64,000 nucleotides of DNA from Bacteroidales bacterium UBA5326. GTDB lineage: Bacteria > Bacteroidota > Bacteroidia > Bacteroidales > UBA932. This document shows, piece by piece, positions 39,444-48,739 of the stretch. A program made the position numbers and the translations under genes. Under the pieces are notes generated by a model, which worked only from the letters and a program-made list of their open reading frames with translations, did no database searches and was not told the DNA's origin. Numbering within the stretch: position 1 is the stretch's first letter; every line of letters starts with the position of its first letter. The DNA is taken from NCBI GenBank assembly GCA_002408205.1, contig DHQY01000004.1, positions 1-64,000 on the forward strand. The letters run 5' to 3'.

Positions 39444-41240
39444 TTATTTTGTTTTCAATGGTTTGTAAGCTCTTCCGCCGCCTGTAAAACCGGCGTTCTT
39501 ATAAAATTCCACAAAAGTCAGACGCATAGGGTGAACAAAGGCACCGAGCGCACTCAGCCCCAGTACCAGGGCGTGACCTATGAGCAATAATACTATGGTC
39601 AAAAGCCATCCGATATATGGAACTCCGGATAGACTAATAGCCAGGGTGTTGATAACCATGCCCAATATTCCGCCTGACGTTCCCAGACCGAATAAACGGA
39701 TATATGAAAGCATATCTCCGAAAACACCTGTAATGTCATACATGGCCCACAGACCTTTGCCAAAACGTTTGTAAACGGGTCCTTCGGGTTTTGAAAAGAG
39801 TATGATCAGAGAAACGCTCACGATGAGCATGACGGTTGATATATCTTTAGGTAATTTCAGTCCGGGAACCATTGTGGAAGCATATGCCAGGGTACACCAG
39901 ATGATCAGTATAGCCCAACCGAAGGGAGCCATTCCATGTTGCCACCCTTTCCGGATCATTGAATCGATACCTGTAAGAATACGTGCGAAAACAATTTGGA
40001 ACAAACCAAAAAGTATGGCAAACCAGAACATCTTCATGTCGGAGAATAAAAAGAAGAAGTCCTGGACGTTAGCCACAGCCGGGAACAGGTCAGTGACTTT
40101 CATCCCAAAGAAGCTGCCGGACAGCGATGCCATTAGGAACGACCCAAGACCCAGGAAAAAGGCCAGATTCAGGTAGCCTTTCATCTTTGGAAGGAAAAAT
40201 TGCCCGGCCAGTCCGGTGAGCATAAGTAACAGTCCGTAGCCCATATCTCCCAGGCAAAGCCCAAAGAAAAGCATATAGAAAGGAGCAAAGTACGGTGTAA
40301 GGTCCAGTTCGTTGTAGGCAGGAAGCATATACATGTTTCCAATGGGTTCGAATAGCCCTGAAAACCAATTGTTCTTAAGCTTAACAGGCGGGTTGTCATC
40401 AATCTCTGCAGGTGAGCTGACAAAATACAGACTTTCCTTTTCCAGAAAATTTTCAAGTTCTTCTTTGTGTTCCGTAGGAATAAATCCTGTCAGCAGGTCA
40501 ACATATCCCTCCACCTGCTTGTCTCCCGATACAGTGGCCATATACAGATCGAGTTCGGAAGAAACTGTCGCAGCGTATTCCTTAAGAATATCCCTGTGAC
40601 CGGTCAGGTAAGAAAGTCTTTCCCTGCAGGCTGTCAGTTCGTTTTCCTTTTGGGTACAATTCTTACTTAGTGTAGTGTAAGAAAGGCTGGGAAACTGGGT
40701 TTCGTTCAATGGAAACGTATAGGGAATACCGGGTATTTCCAGCACTACAAAATAGACATTCCCTTCTGTACGGTTCATCTCAAACAGGGGATATTCCTTT
40801 TCCCATTCGGGATTCATCCGTTTCTCGGGCGTAATATATGCGTGAAGGGTAAATCCAAGGCGGACAATCTTATCCAGATCGTCTTTTGAGAAATCACCCC
40901 ATGGTGTAGCTGTCTTAATGAAATCGCGCAGCAAATCTACTTCGTTACGAAGCAGGTCAATACGGGCAAACAGTTTTGCCGTTTCGTCAAGAAAGGCTTC
41001 GGCAGAACCGTTATAATCCGTATCTGAGCCGGTTAATTCAGTTTCTTTGGTGGCCTCCTTTAGCTTGGATGAAAGCTGGGCAATACGGATCAGCTTGTCG
41101 GCAAGTTCCCTTGAATGGGCATCCACAGGCTTTTCCTGCCGATTAATATCCACCATACCCAACTCCTGCAGTTTGGCAAGAAACGCGTGTGTCTCGCCAC
41201 TCAGGACCACAAAAGAATATTTGGTCATTTTCGTAATCAT
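39444..41240 (-). CDS. ntpI: V-type ATPase subunit I
   Basis: Membrane stator subunit of 598 residues. The N-terminal 330 residues are cytoplasmic and coiled-coil-rich; the C-terminal half has about seven or eight transmembrane helices beginning near YFAPFYMLFFGLCLGDMGYGLL. The conserved arginine helix region SYIRLFGLG carries the Arg needed for ion transfer next to the proteolipid ring. It overlaps the subunit D gene by 4 bases. Confidence 0.92.
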   Translation of the reverse strand: MITKMTKYSFVVLSGETHAFLAKLQELGMVDINRQEKPVDAHSRELADKLIRIAQLSSKLKEATKETELTGSDTDYNGSAEAFLDETAKLFARIDLLRNEVDLLRDFIKTATPWGDFSKDDLDKIVRLGFTLHAYITPEKRMNPEWEKEYPLFEMNRTEGNVYFVVLEIPGIPYTFPLNETQFPSLSYTTLSKNCTQKENELTACRERLSYLTGHRDILKEYAATVSSELDLYMATVSGDKQVEGYVDLLTGFIPTEHKEELENFLEKESLYFVSSPAEIDDNPPVKLKNNWFSGLFEPIGNMYMLPAYNELDLTPYFAPFYMLFFGLCLGDMGYGLLLMLTGLAGQFFLPKMKGYLNLAFFLGLGSFLMASLSGSFFGMKVTDLFPAVANVQDFFFLFSDMKMFWFAILFGLFQIVFARILTGIDSMIRKGWQHGMAPFGWAILIIWCTLAYASTMVPGLKLPKDISTVMLIVSVSLIILFSKPEGPVYKRFGKGLWAMYDITGVFGDMLSYIRLFGLGTSGGILGMVINTLAISLSGVPYIGWLLTIVLLLIGHALVLGLSALGAFVHPMRLTFVEFYKNAGFTGGGRAYKPLKTK

Positions 41241-41842
41241 ACCTTATCCTCCTCTTCTTGTTGGTGGCGGGTTTTAACAATTTTCTGACCGGCCTTGGAC
41301 AGATTCTCTTCATCTTCCATATAACGCTTGATCTTCCGGATGGCCTCCTGGTAGCCGGGAATCTGTACCTTCTCATACAGGTTTACCTTCTGAGTGGTTT
41401 TTTTCCGTGCAAAATCAAGTCTGTTTTTCTTTTCCAGGTATATCTCACTTTCAATACCAATCCGGGCCAGGTCCTTAAGAATGGTAACTCCCTGCGCATA
41501 CCACTGGGGCTCGGAAAAGAGTGAAAAAGGCTTCACTTTATAGATGACTTCTTTCAAAGCCGGCGTTTTGATCCCGGCTATTTTTAAGGTCTCCAGGACA
41601 ACGTCTTCTACGGCAATAAGTCCGGGAGTAAATTCATTCCAAAGTGCAGCAATATTACGGTAAGACGATAAGGCTTTGTCCAGTTCTGCCAGCAGTTCGT
41701 CGGAACGTTGCTTGGCACGTTTCACTTCCATACGCAGCGCACTCTCCTTGTTCTTGAGCGTAGGAAGCGCTTTCTGGCGGACTTTGAGCTGTTTGCCCAG
41801 AGCCGTAAGTGATGTTTTGTTAAACTGGTATTTAATGGCCAT
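41237..41842 (-). CDS. ntpD: V-type ATPase subunit D
   Basis: Central rotor shaft, 201 residues, mainly long antiparallel coiled coil (LKVRQKALPTLKNKESALRM at the start, FARKKTTQKVNLYEKVQIPG near the end). The typical start KYQFNKTSLTALGKQLKVR is recognisable. The size is standard. Lies 5 bases after subunit B. Confidence 0.9.
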   Translation of the reverse strand: MAIKYQFNKTSLTALGKQLKVRQKALPTLKNKESALRMEVKRAKQRSDELLAELDKALSSYRNIAALWNEFTPGLIAVEDVVLETLKIAGIKTPALKEVIYKVKPFSLFSEPQWYAQGVTILKDLARIGIESEIYLEKKNRLDFARKKTTQKVNLYEKVQIPGYQEAIRKIKRYMEDEENLSKAGQKIVKTRHQQEEEDKV

Positions 41843-41847
41843 AACGG

Positions 41848-43173
41848 TTATTTTTCTTCTTTGGGCCAGTATTTTTCAATAAGGTCTTCTTTAATGCTTA
41901 CCTCGGCTTTGCTGAAATATTTAGCAAAAAGAGACCAGGCGCGTTCAAGCATTTCCGTAACGTTAATGTTTACATCAATGGAAAGCAGGTTAAGAGAATA
42001 ATCTTTAGCAAAATCCAAAGCACGAAGGTCATAGTCGCTCAGATCAAAACCGTTTTCCAGTTTTGTCTTGGCATCGGCGGCATCGGCGTATAGACGAATA
42101 GCGGTGTTCATCACCTGGTTGTGATCTTCACGTGTCTGTTTGCCAATAACCAGTTGTTTAAGACGCGAAAGCGAGCGGAACGGGTCAACGATAACTTTGC
42201 CGGTATCGGAGTCGTGACGCAGAAAGAGCTGTCCTTCTGTGATATAACCGGTGTTGTCCGGGATGGCGTGTGTGATGTCTCCTCCGTTCAATGTGGTTAC
42301 CGCGATAATAGTAATGGATCCGCCAGTGGGTAGCAATACGGCCTTCTCGTAAATCTTGGCCAGGTCTGAATACAACGACCCGGGCATGGAGTCCTTGGAA
42401 GGGATCTGGTCCATACGGTTACTTACAATACTCAGAGCGTCTGCATAAAGGGTCATATCGGTGAGCAGGACCAACACTTTCTCGTTTTTATCAACGGCAA
42501 AATATTCGGCCGCGGTAAGAGCCATATCGGGGATCAGTAGCCTTTCCACGGGCGGCTGGTCGGTTGTGTTTACAAAGCTGATGATCTTTGAGAGTTTGCC
42601 CGCATTTTCGAATGACTGTTTAAAAAACAGGTAATCGTCGTTTGTGAGACCCATGCCTCCCAGGATGATCTTATCCACGTCGGCGCGAAGGGCCACGGTA
42701 GCCATTACCTGGTTGTAGGGCTGGTCAGGGTCGGCAAAGAAAGGGATCTTCTGGCCGGAAACAAGAGTATTATTCAGGTCAATACCTGCGATCCCGGTAG
42801 GGATGAGTTGTGAAGGCTGTTTCCTTTTATACGGGTTAACAGACGGCCCGCCAATCTCACGATGTTCTCCTTCTACCTCGGGTCCACCGTCAATGGGTTT
42901 CCCGTAAGCATTGAAAAAGCGTCCTGACAGATCTTCACTGACGTTCAGCGAAGGGGCCTCGCCCCAGAAAACAACTTCAGAATTGGTCGCAATACCTTCT
43001 GTGCCGCCAAATACCTGGAGGGTAACCGAATCTTCTTTTATTTTTACAACCTGAGCCAGGCGGCCGTCCACAGTGGCCAGTTCGTCGTTCGCTACGCCCT
43101 GTGCATTCAGTACTACGGTAGCTTTTGTAATACCTTCTAATCGTGTGTATATGCGTTGAAAAGCTTGTGCCAT
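41848..43173 (-). CDS. ntpB: V-type ATPase subunit B
   Basis: Non-catalytic nucleotide-binding subunit, 441 residues. The beta-barrel N-domain is followed by the family block GIAGIDLNNTLVSGQKIPFF and LADMTLYADAL-like LLTDMTLYADALSIVS. It lacks a Walker A lysine loop, as expected for subunit B. The N-terminus is AFQRIYTRLEGITKATVVLNA. Lies 11 bases after subunit A. Confidence 0.93.
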   Translation of the reverse strand: MAQAFQRIYTRLEGITKATVVLNAQGVANDELATVDGRLAQVVKIKEDSVTLQVFGGTEGIATNSEVVFWGEAPSLNVSEDLSGRFFNAYGKPIDGGPEVEGEHREIGGPSVNPYKRKQPSQLIPTGIAGIDLNNTLVSGQKIPFFADPDQPYNQVMATVALRADVDKIILGGMGLTNDDYLFFKQSFENAGKLSKIISFVNTTDQPPVERLLIPDMALTAAEYFAVDKNEKVLVLLTDMTLYADALSIVSNRMDQIPSKDSMPGSLYSDLAKIYEKAVLLPTGGSITIIAVTTLNGGDITHAIPDNTGYITEGQLFLRHDSDTGKVIVDPFRSLSRLKQLVIGKQTREDHNQVMNTAIRLYADAADAKTKLENGFDLSDYDLRALDFAKDYSLNLLSIDVNINVTEMLERAWSLFAKYFSKAEVSIKEDLIEKYWPKEEK

Positions 43174-43184
43174 ATGGTTAATGT

Positions 43185-44948
43185 TTATGCCTGAGCCGTT
43201 TGGGCCAGGAGTTCGTCAATTTCCGATTCGTGTTGTGCAAATTGTTCCGATTTGAATTCCGAATAATTCATTTGCTTGAAAATGCTAATGATCTTCTTGA
43301 AGAATGCAGAGCAGGCTTCAAAATCTTCAAATACAAATTCTTTACGGCAGATCTCTATCACTTTTTCGAACATATATTGCTGGCGTTCCATGGGAGTGGA
43401 CGCGTCAATATCGTCAAAAGCATCCTGTTGCAGGATGATGAAGTCAATAAGTTCGGATTTCCAGTAACGCAGGTGGTAATCCAGTGGAACTCCGTCGTCC
43501 CCAAGAATGTTGATTTGCTCATACGCCTCTTTTCCCCGCAATACATAATTTTTTCCTTCCATAACCATATCCACCCATCCTTCTCCGATCTTTTCCTTAT
43601 AGTATTGTTTGATCTCCGGATATTCAAGGTATTTTGAGTAACTGTCCAGCGGGTCAACGGCGGGATACCTTTTACGGTCCGCACGGTTCTGAGACAGGGC
43701 ATAGAAACAACGGGTCGCTTTCTGGGTAGACTCTGTCACGGGTTCCTTAAGGTTGCCGCCGGCAGGCGATACGGTGCCAATGAAGGTAACTGAGCCTGTC
43801 TGGCCGTTATTGAGAGTAACGATGCCTGCGCGGGCATAGAAACTTGAAATGATGGCAGGCAGGTCCATGGGGAAAGCATCCTGGCCGGGAAGTTCTTCCA
43901 TACGGTTACTCATCTCACGGAGAGCCTGTGCCCACCGGGAAGTAGAGTCTGCAAGGAGCAGTGCCCTGTGTCCCATGGAGCGATAATATTCACAAATGGT
44001 CATAGCCGTGTAAACCGAGGCTTCACGTGCGGCGACCGGCATGTTGGATGTGTTACAAATGATGGTGGTACGTTCCATTAGGTGGCGTCCTGTACGGGCG
44101 TCAATCAGTTCGGGGAATTCGGTGAAAATCTCAACTACTTCGTTGGCGCGTTCACCGCAGGCGGCCATCACAATGATGTCGGCCTCGGCTTGTTTGGCCA
44201 GGGCGTGCTGAAGTACGGTCTTGCCGCATCCGAAAGGTCCCGGGATAAATCCCGTGCCTCCTTCTGCAATCGGGTTGAAGGTGTCAATAGTGCGCACCCC
44301 CGTTTCCATTACCTTATAAGGTCTTGGTTTTTCCTTATAGGCTGTAATGGCCCGTTTTACCGGCCAGCGCTGGACCATGGTGACGGGAAATACCTTGCCT
44401 TTGGCATCGGTAAGTTCAGCCACTTTTTCATCTACAGTATATTCTCCCGGAGCAATAAGCCAGCTTATACGGTAAGTTTCTGTCATGACAAAGGGAACCA
44501 TGATCTTATGGACCATCCAGCCCTCCATGACTTCTCCCAGCCAATCCCCGGCTGTTACGGAGTCGCCTGCTTTCATGAGCGGCTTGAATCCCCATTTGGC
44601 AGATCTGTCAATAGGTTCTGTATATTCTCCCCGTTTCAGGAATACGCCTTCCATGGTGGCAAGATTGTTCTGCAGCCCGTCGTAATTGCTTGACAACAAT
44701 CCGGGACCCAGTTGCACCTCCAGCATGTGGCCCTGGAAAGTGACGGTGTCACCCACACGCAGTCCGCGTGTACTTTCGAAGACCTGCGCCGATGCGTTTT
44801 TCCCGGTCACTTTAATGACCTCGGCCATCAAATCTGTATCTCCCAGTCTAATGAAACAGATTTCGTTTTGTGCTACCGGTCCGTTCACCTCAATGGTAAC
44901 CAGGTTGGCTATAATGCCTTTTACAATTCCGGTGGTTTTTGTTTGCAT
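43185..44948 (-). CDS. ntpA: V-type ATPase catalytic subunit A
   Basis: Catalytic subunit, 587 residues. Walker A GPFGCGKTVLQ, Walker B ALLLADSTSRWAQALREMS, and the V-type-specific bulge domain between about 110 and 190 are present (NPIAEGGTGFIPGPFG precedes the P-loop). Sequence and length are normal, so the ATPase should be active. Seven bases separate it from the DUF2764 gene. Confidence 0.95.
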   Translation of the reverse strand: MQTKTTGIVKGIIANLVTIEVNGPVAQNEICFIRLGDTDLMAEVIKVTGKNASAQVFESTRGLRVGDTVTFQGHMLEVQLGPGLLSSNYDGLQNNLATMEGVFLKRGEYTEPIDRSAKWGFKPLMKAGDSVTAGDWLGEVMEGWMVHKIMVPFVMTETYRISWLIAPGEYTVDEKVAELTDAKGKVFPVTMVQRWPVKRAITAYKEKPRPYKVMETGVRTIDTFNPIAEGGTGFIPGPFGCGKTVLQHALAKQAEADIIVMAACGERANEVVEIFTEFPELIDARTGRHLMERTTIICNTSNMPVAAREASVYTAMTICEYYRSMGHRALLLADSTSRWAQALREMSNRMEELPGQDAFPMDLPAIISSFYARAGIVTLNNGQTGSVTFIGTVSPAGGNLKEPVTESTQKATRCFYALSQNRADRKRYPAVDPLDSYSKYLEYPEIKQYYKEKIGEGWVDMVMEGKNYVLRGKEAYEQINILGDDGVPLDYHLRYWKSELIDFIILQQDAFDDIDASTPMERQQYMFEKVIEICRKEFVFEDFEACSAFFKKIISIFKQMNYSEFKSEQFAQHESEIDELLAQTAQA

Positions 44949-44955
44949 GGTGTGT

Positions 44956-45585
44956 TTATGCTTTATAAGTGCCTTTTACTTCCTGTACCAGTTCTTTGAA
45001 GAGGCGGGAGCCCGTTTCTTTGTCGAGTTTTGCCCATCGCGAAACAATGGAGGCTTTCAGTAAGAAGGCTAGTATAACATCAATATCAAAATAATGGAAC
45101 GTTGTAAGCTGTACAGCAGTGTCCCAACGCAGTTTATCAATCTGCTGCTCACGTTCCAGCGGGTTTTTTAGCTGCATGATCTTATGCAGGACGGCGGAGT
45201 ATTCAGAGACAGAGTCCAAGTCAAAATTTTCCGCTTTGGAAGATACCAGCGCATCGGTCAATTCACTTCTCCCCACCAGGTTAGTTACAATATTGTGCCC
45301 GTATTCCCTGGCATTATAAGCGGCAATAATGTTTCGGATCTCCCAGTCGAAAGCATAGTAACCTTTTATAAACGAATCTTTACATTTACGGGCTGCCCTG
45401 TAGAAGTGGGGGTTCATGTTCTTCGCTTCCATACCAAAAAAAAGCCAATCAATAAGACGATTGTCTTTTTGACTGACCATCTGGCGAATGGAACCTGCAA
45501 GTTCATCCATACGGAATTCCCTTGATTCAAAATCCAAAGCCATCATAGGTAATCCCGCAATAATAAATTCGTAATTATTCGCCAT
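44956..45585 (-). CDS. DUF2764 protein in the V-ATPase operon (possible subunit C substitute)
   Basis: A 209-residue helical protein of the DUF2764 family, which in Bacteroidota replaces the usual subunit C between E and A. Recognisable features are the NNYEFIIAGLPMM start and an all-helical body with DWEIRNIIAAYNAREYGHNIVTNLVG in the middle (given as DWEIRNIIAAYNAREY and NIVTNLVG). No catalytic motif is seen. Its place in the operon suggests a stator/rotor connector in the V1-Vo interface; this is inference. It overlaps subunit E by 11 bases. Confidence 0.82.
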   Translation of the reverse strand: MANNYEFIIAGLPMMALDFESREFRMDELAGSIRQMVSQKDNRLIDWLFFGMEAKNMNPHFYRAARKCKDSFIKGYYAFDWEIRNIIAAYNAREYGHNIVTNLVGRSELTDALVSSKAENFDLDSVSEYSAVLHKIMQLKNPLEREQQIDKLRWDTAVQLTTFHYFDIDVILAFLLKASIVSRWAKLDKETGSRLFKELVQEVKGTYKA

Positions 45586-46189
45586 AAAGAATTTTCTGTG
45601 TCTTTGGGCTTATATATTGATTGAATAGCGCCATAAAGTCTTTATCGGTAAAACGGATCTGATACCCGCCGTCGCCCGGTCCGATAATAAATCCGTTCTC
45701 CAGGTCGGCAGAAAAGGATATCTTAAGATTTTTACCGAGAATTTGAGCAGTCTGTGATTCCATAAAGGAAGTAAATTGTTCCTGTTGTTTTTCAGGCAAT
45801 ATAACGGACAGGTCCATTGTGACAGCTTTTCCCGGGTTAAATGCTGCGGCCAGTTGGCCGATAATGCCTTGAATAAATGTTGTGTCTTCAACTGCTTTTC
45901 TGGTTGGTATCTCCAGCGCTTTAAGCACGACCATGCTTTCTATCTTTTTCTTGAGGGTGGAAATCGTATGGCGTGATGCCATACGTATTTCGTTTTCAAC
46001 CTGTTCTTTATGATCCGCAGCTTCTTTTTCCGCTCTTTCCACCATCCATACTGCTTCCTTTTTTGCTTTCTCTACAATGGCATTGGCTTCTTCCTTTGCC
46101 TGCTTAATGACGGCATCGGCTTGTTCGCGACCTTTGGCCAGTCCTTCTTCGTAAAGCTTGTTTGTAAGTTCTTGCAGTTTATTTTCCAT
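45575..46189 (-). CDS. ntpE: V-type ATPase subunit E
   Basis: Peripheral stalk subunit, 204 residues. The N-terminal half is an Ala/Glu/Lys-rich coiled coil (ADAVIKQAKEEANAIVEKAK) and the C-terminal half a mixed globular cap ending in FNQYISPKTQKILYGE. First gene of the V-ATPase group, starting 26 bases after the decarboxylase beta gene, so probably part of one long transcript with it. No separate subunit G or F gene is visible. Confidence 0.88.
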   Translation of the reverse strand: MENKLQELTNKLYEEGLAKGREQADAVIKQAKEEANAIVEKAKKEAVWMVERAEKEAADHKEQVENEIRMASRHTISTLKKKIESMVVLKALEIPTRKAVEDTTFIQGIIGQLAAAFNPGKAVTMDLSVILPEKQQEQFTSFMESQTAQILGKNLKISFSADLENGFIIGPGDGGYQIRFTDKDFMALFNQYISPKTQKILYGE

Positions 46190-46215
46190 GTTTTATTAAG
46201 GGGTATTATGGTTCA

Positions 46216-47358
46216 TTACGATAAAAATCCCAGCAAAATCCCTGCCGCAACTGCAGAACCAATCACACCGGCCACGTTCGGGCCCATGGCATGCATGAGC
46301 AGGTGGTTGGTACGGTCGTATTGAAGTCCTACAATCTCTGAGACTCTGGCGGAATCGGGGACGGCAGACACGCCGGCATTGCCTATCAGGGGATTGATCT
46401 TATTGCCTTTTTTTAGGAAGAGGTTAATGAATTTAACGAACATAACACCTCCGAAAGTGGCAATAATAAATGAAAGAGCGCCCAGAACAAATATCTTCAC
46501 CGATTCTATCTGCAAAAATTTATCGGCCTGGGTAGAACAGCCTACTGTCAACCCTATAAGAATAGTGATCACATCGATAAGCGGACCGCGTGCCGTTTCG
46601 GCCAGCCTGCGGGTTACACCGCTCTCTTTCAGTAGATTGCCGAAGAAGAGCATACCCAGAAGTGGAAGCCCCGATGGTACAATAAAAGCGGTCATTAATA
46701 ATCCTACAATGGGGAAAACTACTTTTTCAGTTTTAGAAACGGCACGTGCCGGTTTCATTCGTATCAGGCGTTCTTTCTTTGTGGTTAGCAGTTTCATCAC
46801 AGGAGGCTGAATAACGGGAACTAAAGCCATATAAGAATAAGCCGATACGGCAATGGCACCCATCAATTCGGGTGCAAGACGTGAAGAAAGGAAAATGGCC
46901 GTGGGACCGTCAGCCCCTCCTATGATTCCAATGGCTCCGGCAGCATTGGCTTCAAAACCCATGGCCAGGGCAATGGCATAAGCCCCAAAAATACCCAGCT
47001 GGGCAGCCGCTCCAATCAAAAGCAATTTTGGATTGGATATCAGAGCGGAAAAATCGGTCATGGCACCAATGCCAAGGAAAATAAGCGGCGGATACCATCC
47101 TTTCTGAACACCCTGGTAGAGGATATTCAGTACTGATCCTTCTTCATATACACCGACACTTAATCCGGGAAATATAGGAATATTACCTATGATTATACCA
47201 AAGCCAATGGGAATAAGCAGAAGGGGTTCCCATTCCTTTACAATGGCCATCACAATGAACAGAATGCCTATGCATATCATCAACAGGTGCTGATAGGTGC
47301 AATTGGCAAATCCGGTGTATTCCCAAAATTGTACAAGATTATTGATAATATTTTCCAT
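46216..47358 (-). CDS. mmdB: Na+-translocating methylmalonyl-CoA decarboxylase beta subunit
   Basis: Membrane subunit of 380 residues that decarboxylates carboxybiotin and exports Na+. About nine transmembrane helices; the key motif GGADGPTAIFLSS with the Na+-site Asp is intact, as is the late TFGGVMFVKF helix and the NPLIGNAGVSAVP block. One base separates it from the biotin carrier gene. Oxaloacetate or glutaconyl decarboxylase beta subunits are close relatives; the adjacent epimerase and carboxyltransferase decide for methylmalonyl-CoA. Confidence 0.93.
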   Translation of the reverse strand: MENIINNLVQFWEYTGFANCTYQHLLMICIGILFIVMAIVKEWEPLLLIPIGFGIIIGNIPIFPGLSVGVYEEGSVLNILYQGVQKGWYPPLIFLGIGAMTDFSALISNPKLLLIGAAAQLGIFGAYAIALAMGFEANAAGAIGIIGGADGPTAIFLSSRLAPELMGAIAVSAYSYMALVPVIQPPVMKLLTTKKERLIRMKPARAVSKTEKVVFPIVGLLMTAFIVPSGLPLLGMLFFGNLLKESGVTRRLAETARGPLIDVITILIGLTVGCSTQADKFLQIESVKIFVLGALSFIIATFGGVMFVKFINLFLKKGNKINPLIGNAGVSAVPDSARVSEIVGLQYDRTNHLLMHAMGPNVAGVIGSAVAAGILLGFLS

Positions 47359-47359
47359 A

Positions 47360-47791
47360 TCAGTTCAATGTAATCAGCGGAGCACCTTCCAGTACTGAGT
47401 CCCCTTTATTAACTTTAATTTTAGCTACCACTCCGTCTCTGTCGGCTTCAATATTATTTTCCATTTTCATGGCTTCCAAAACAATCAGTTTTTGTCCGGA
47501 TTTAACAGTTTCACCTTCTTTAACACAGACTTCCAGGATAACGCCGGGAAGGGGTGAATTTATGGCCGATGCATTGGCTGACGGAGTAGGAGCGGGTGAT
47601 TTAGCGGCAGACGGAGCGGCGATGCGCGGTGCTCTGGCCGGGGCAGCCTGCGTGGTCGTTTTTTTAATGGGCTGGTCTATGGTAACTTTGTACGGAGTGC
47701 CGTTCACCTCAACCTCGGCCAGCGTATCATCTATGTCGTTTACGGTAACGTTATAGTTATTCCCGTTAATGATTAAATTATATTCTTTCAT
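47360..47791 (-). CDS. mmdC: Biotin carboxyl carrier subunit of the decarboxylase
   Basis: A 143-residue carrier. The C-terminal biotinyl domain contains EAMKMENNI with the biotinylated Lys between two Met; before it is an Ala/Pro-rich flexible linker (APARAPRIAAPSAAKSPAP). The N-terminal 50 residues form a small domain shared by this family. The linker lets biotin swing between carboxyltransferase and beta subunit. Confidence 0.93.
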   Translation of the reverse strand: MKEYNLIINGNNYNVTVNDIDDTLAEVEVNGTPYKVTIDQPIKKTTTQAAPARAPRIAAPSAAKSPAPTPSANASAINSPLPGVILEVCVKEGETVKSGQKLIVLEAMKMENNIEADRDGVVAKIKVNKGDSVLEGAPLITLN

Positions 47792-47810
47792 GGGTATAGT
47801 ATTTCTATGA

Positions 47811-48728
47811 TTATCTCTTTTTTACGTTTGGTACCTGACGGAACATCTGGTATTTGGTACTCCATGGAGAATAGTCACGCCTTATCTTATCGATTGTAAG
47901 GATCGTATTTTCCACATCATGTATCTCATTTTCATTGGCATAAAGGAACAAAGCAGTGGCAATGGCCGCATATTCTTCACCGGATGTTTCAGCAACGGAG
48001 ACTTTGGTGCTTTGATGATGCGAATCTGATTTTTTCTGAAGCGCACGGATAGATATATTGCCGATACCTTTGAAAGCCAAGTATAAAAGCACCAATGCAG
48101 AGAAAACCACAGACATGGCCATAATGGCCATTATCCATCCGAACGGGTCCATCTTTTTCATACGGTCACTCTTGGAGAGACCGTCCAACGTATAGTTATT
48201 AGTACTTGGAGATGTTTTTTGCATGATATCCCAACCTTCATTTTCGTTTTCGGGCCCATAGGGACCGTTTCCGTCAACAACACGGCCGTAGGATTGGTTG
48301 GGTTGTAAATTCCCGGGAATACGGACCTTGTCGAGTATAGTGCGTCCGTCATTGGCTGTCAGAATAAGGTATTCAGAGCCTTCCAGTTTGAAATTTACGT
48401 GAAATGTACCCCGGTACGCCTGGTCATCTGCCCAGAACAATATGTGCTGGCGGGGTTTAATAGCCGTGAGAATATCACCGCGTGGAATACAGTATTTTTT
48501 TAGATTATCGGGGTCGTTGCTCAGGTAGCAACCTCCAATGTCAACGGTTCCATACCCGGAATTGAAAATCTCAAACCAGGCATTCTGTTGACCGAAGTCG
48601 TCCTGGAAATCATGTGTATTGATCACCAGAAATTCATTCAGTCGCAGGTCACGCTTGCTTTGAGCAATGACAGGAACGGATAACGACACAAATACCCCGA
48701 CAAGTATGATTTTATAAAAAGACTTCAT
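47811..48728 (-). CDS. OadG-like decarboxylase gamma subunit with exported lamin-tail domain
   Basis: A 305-residue protein. A signal sequence (YKIILVGVFVSLSVPVIAQ) is followed by a lamin-tail-like domain at about 27-170 (LRLNEFLVINTHDF, AWFEIFNSGYGTVDIGG, YGRVVDGNG). A single transmembrane helix (WIMAIMAMSVVFSALVLLYLAF, given as WIMAIMAMSVVFSALVLLY) at about 200-222 and a charged tail then resemble OadG gamma subunits. Between biotin carrier and carboxyltransferase genes, it should anchor or assemble the complex. The large periplasmic lamin-tail part is unusual compared with the short gamma subunits of classical enzymes. Confidence 0.78.
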   Translation of the reverse strand: MKSFYKIILVGVFVSLSVPVIAQSKRDLRLNEFLVINTHDFQDDFGQQNAWFEIFNSGYGTVDIGGCYLSNDPDNLKKYCIPRGDILTAIKPRQHILFWADDQAYRGTFHVNFKLEGSEYLILTANDGRTILDKVRIPGNLQPNQSYGRVVDGNGPYGPENENEGWDIMQKTSPSTNNYTLDGLSKSDRMKKMDPFGWIMAIMAMSVVFSALVLLYLAFKGIGNISIRALQKKSDSHHQSTKVSVAETSGEEYAAIATALFLYANENEIHDVENTILTIDKIRRDYSPWSTKYQMFRQVPNVKKR

Positions 48729-48739
48729 ATGTACAGGGA

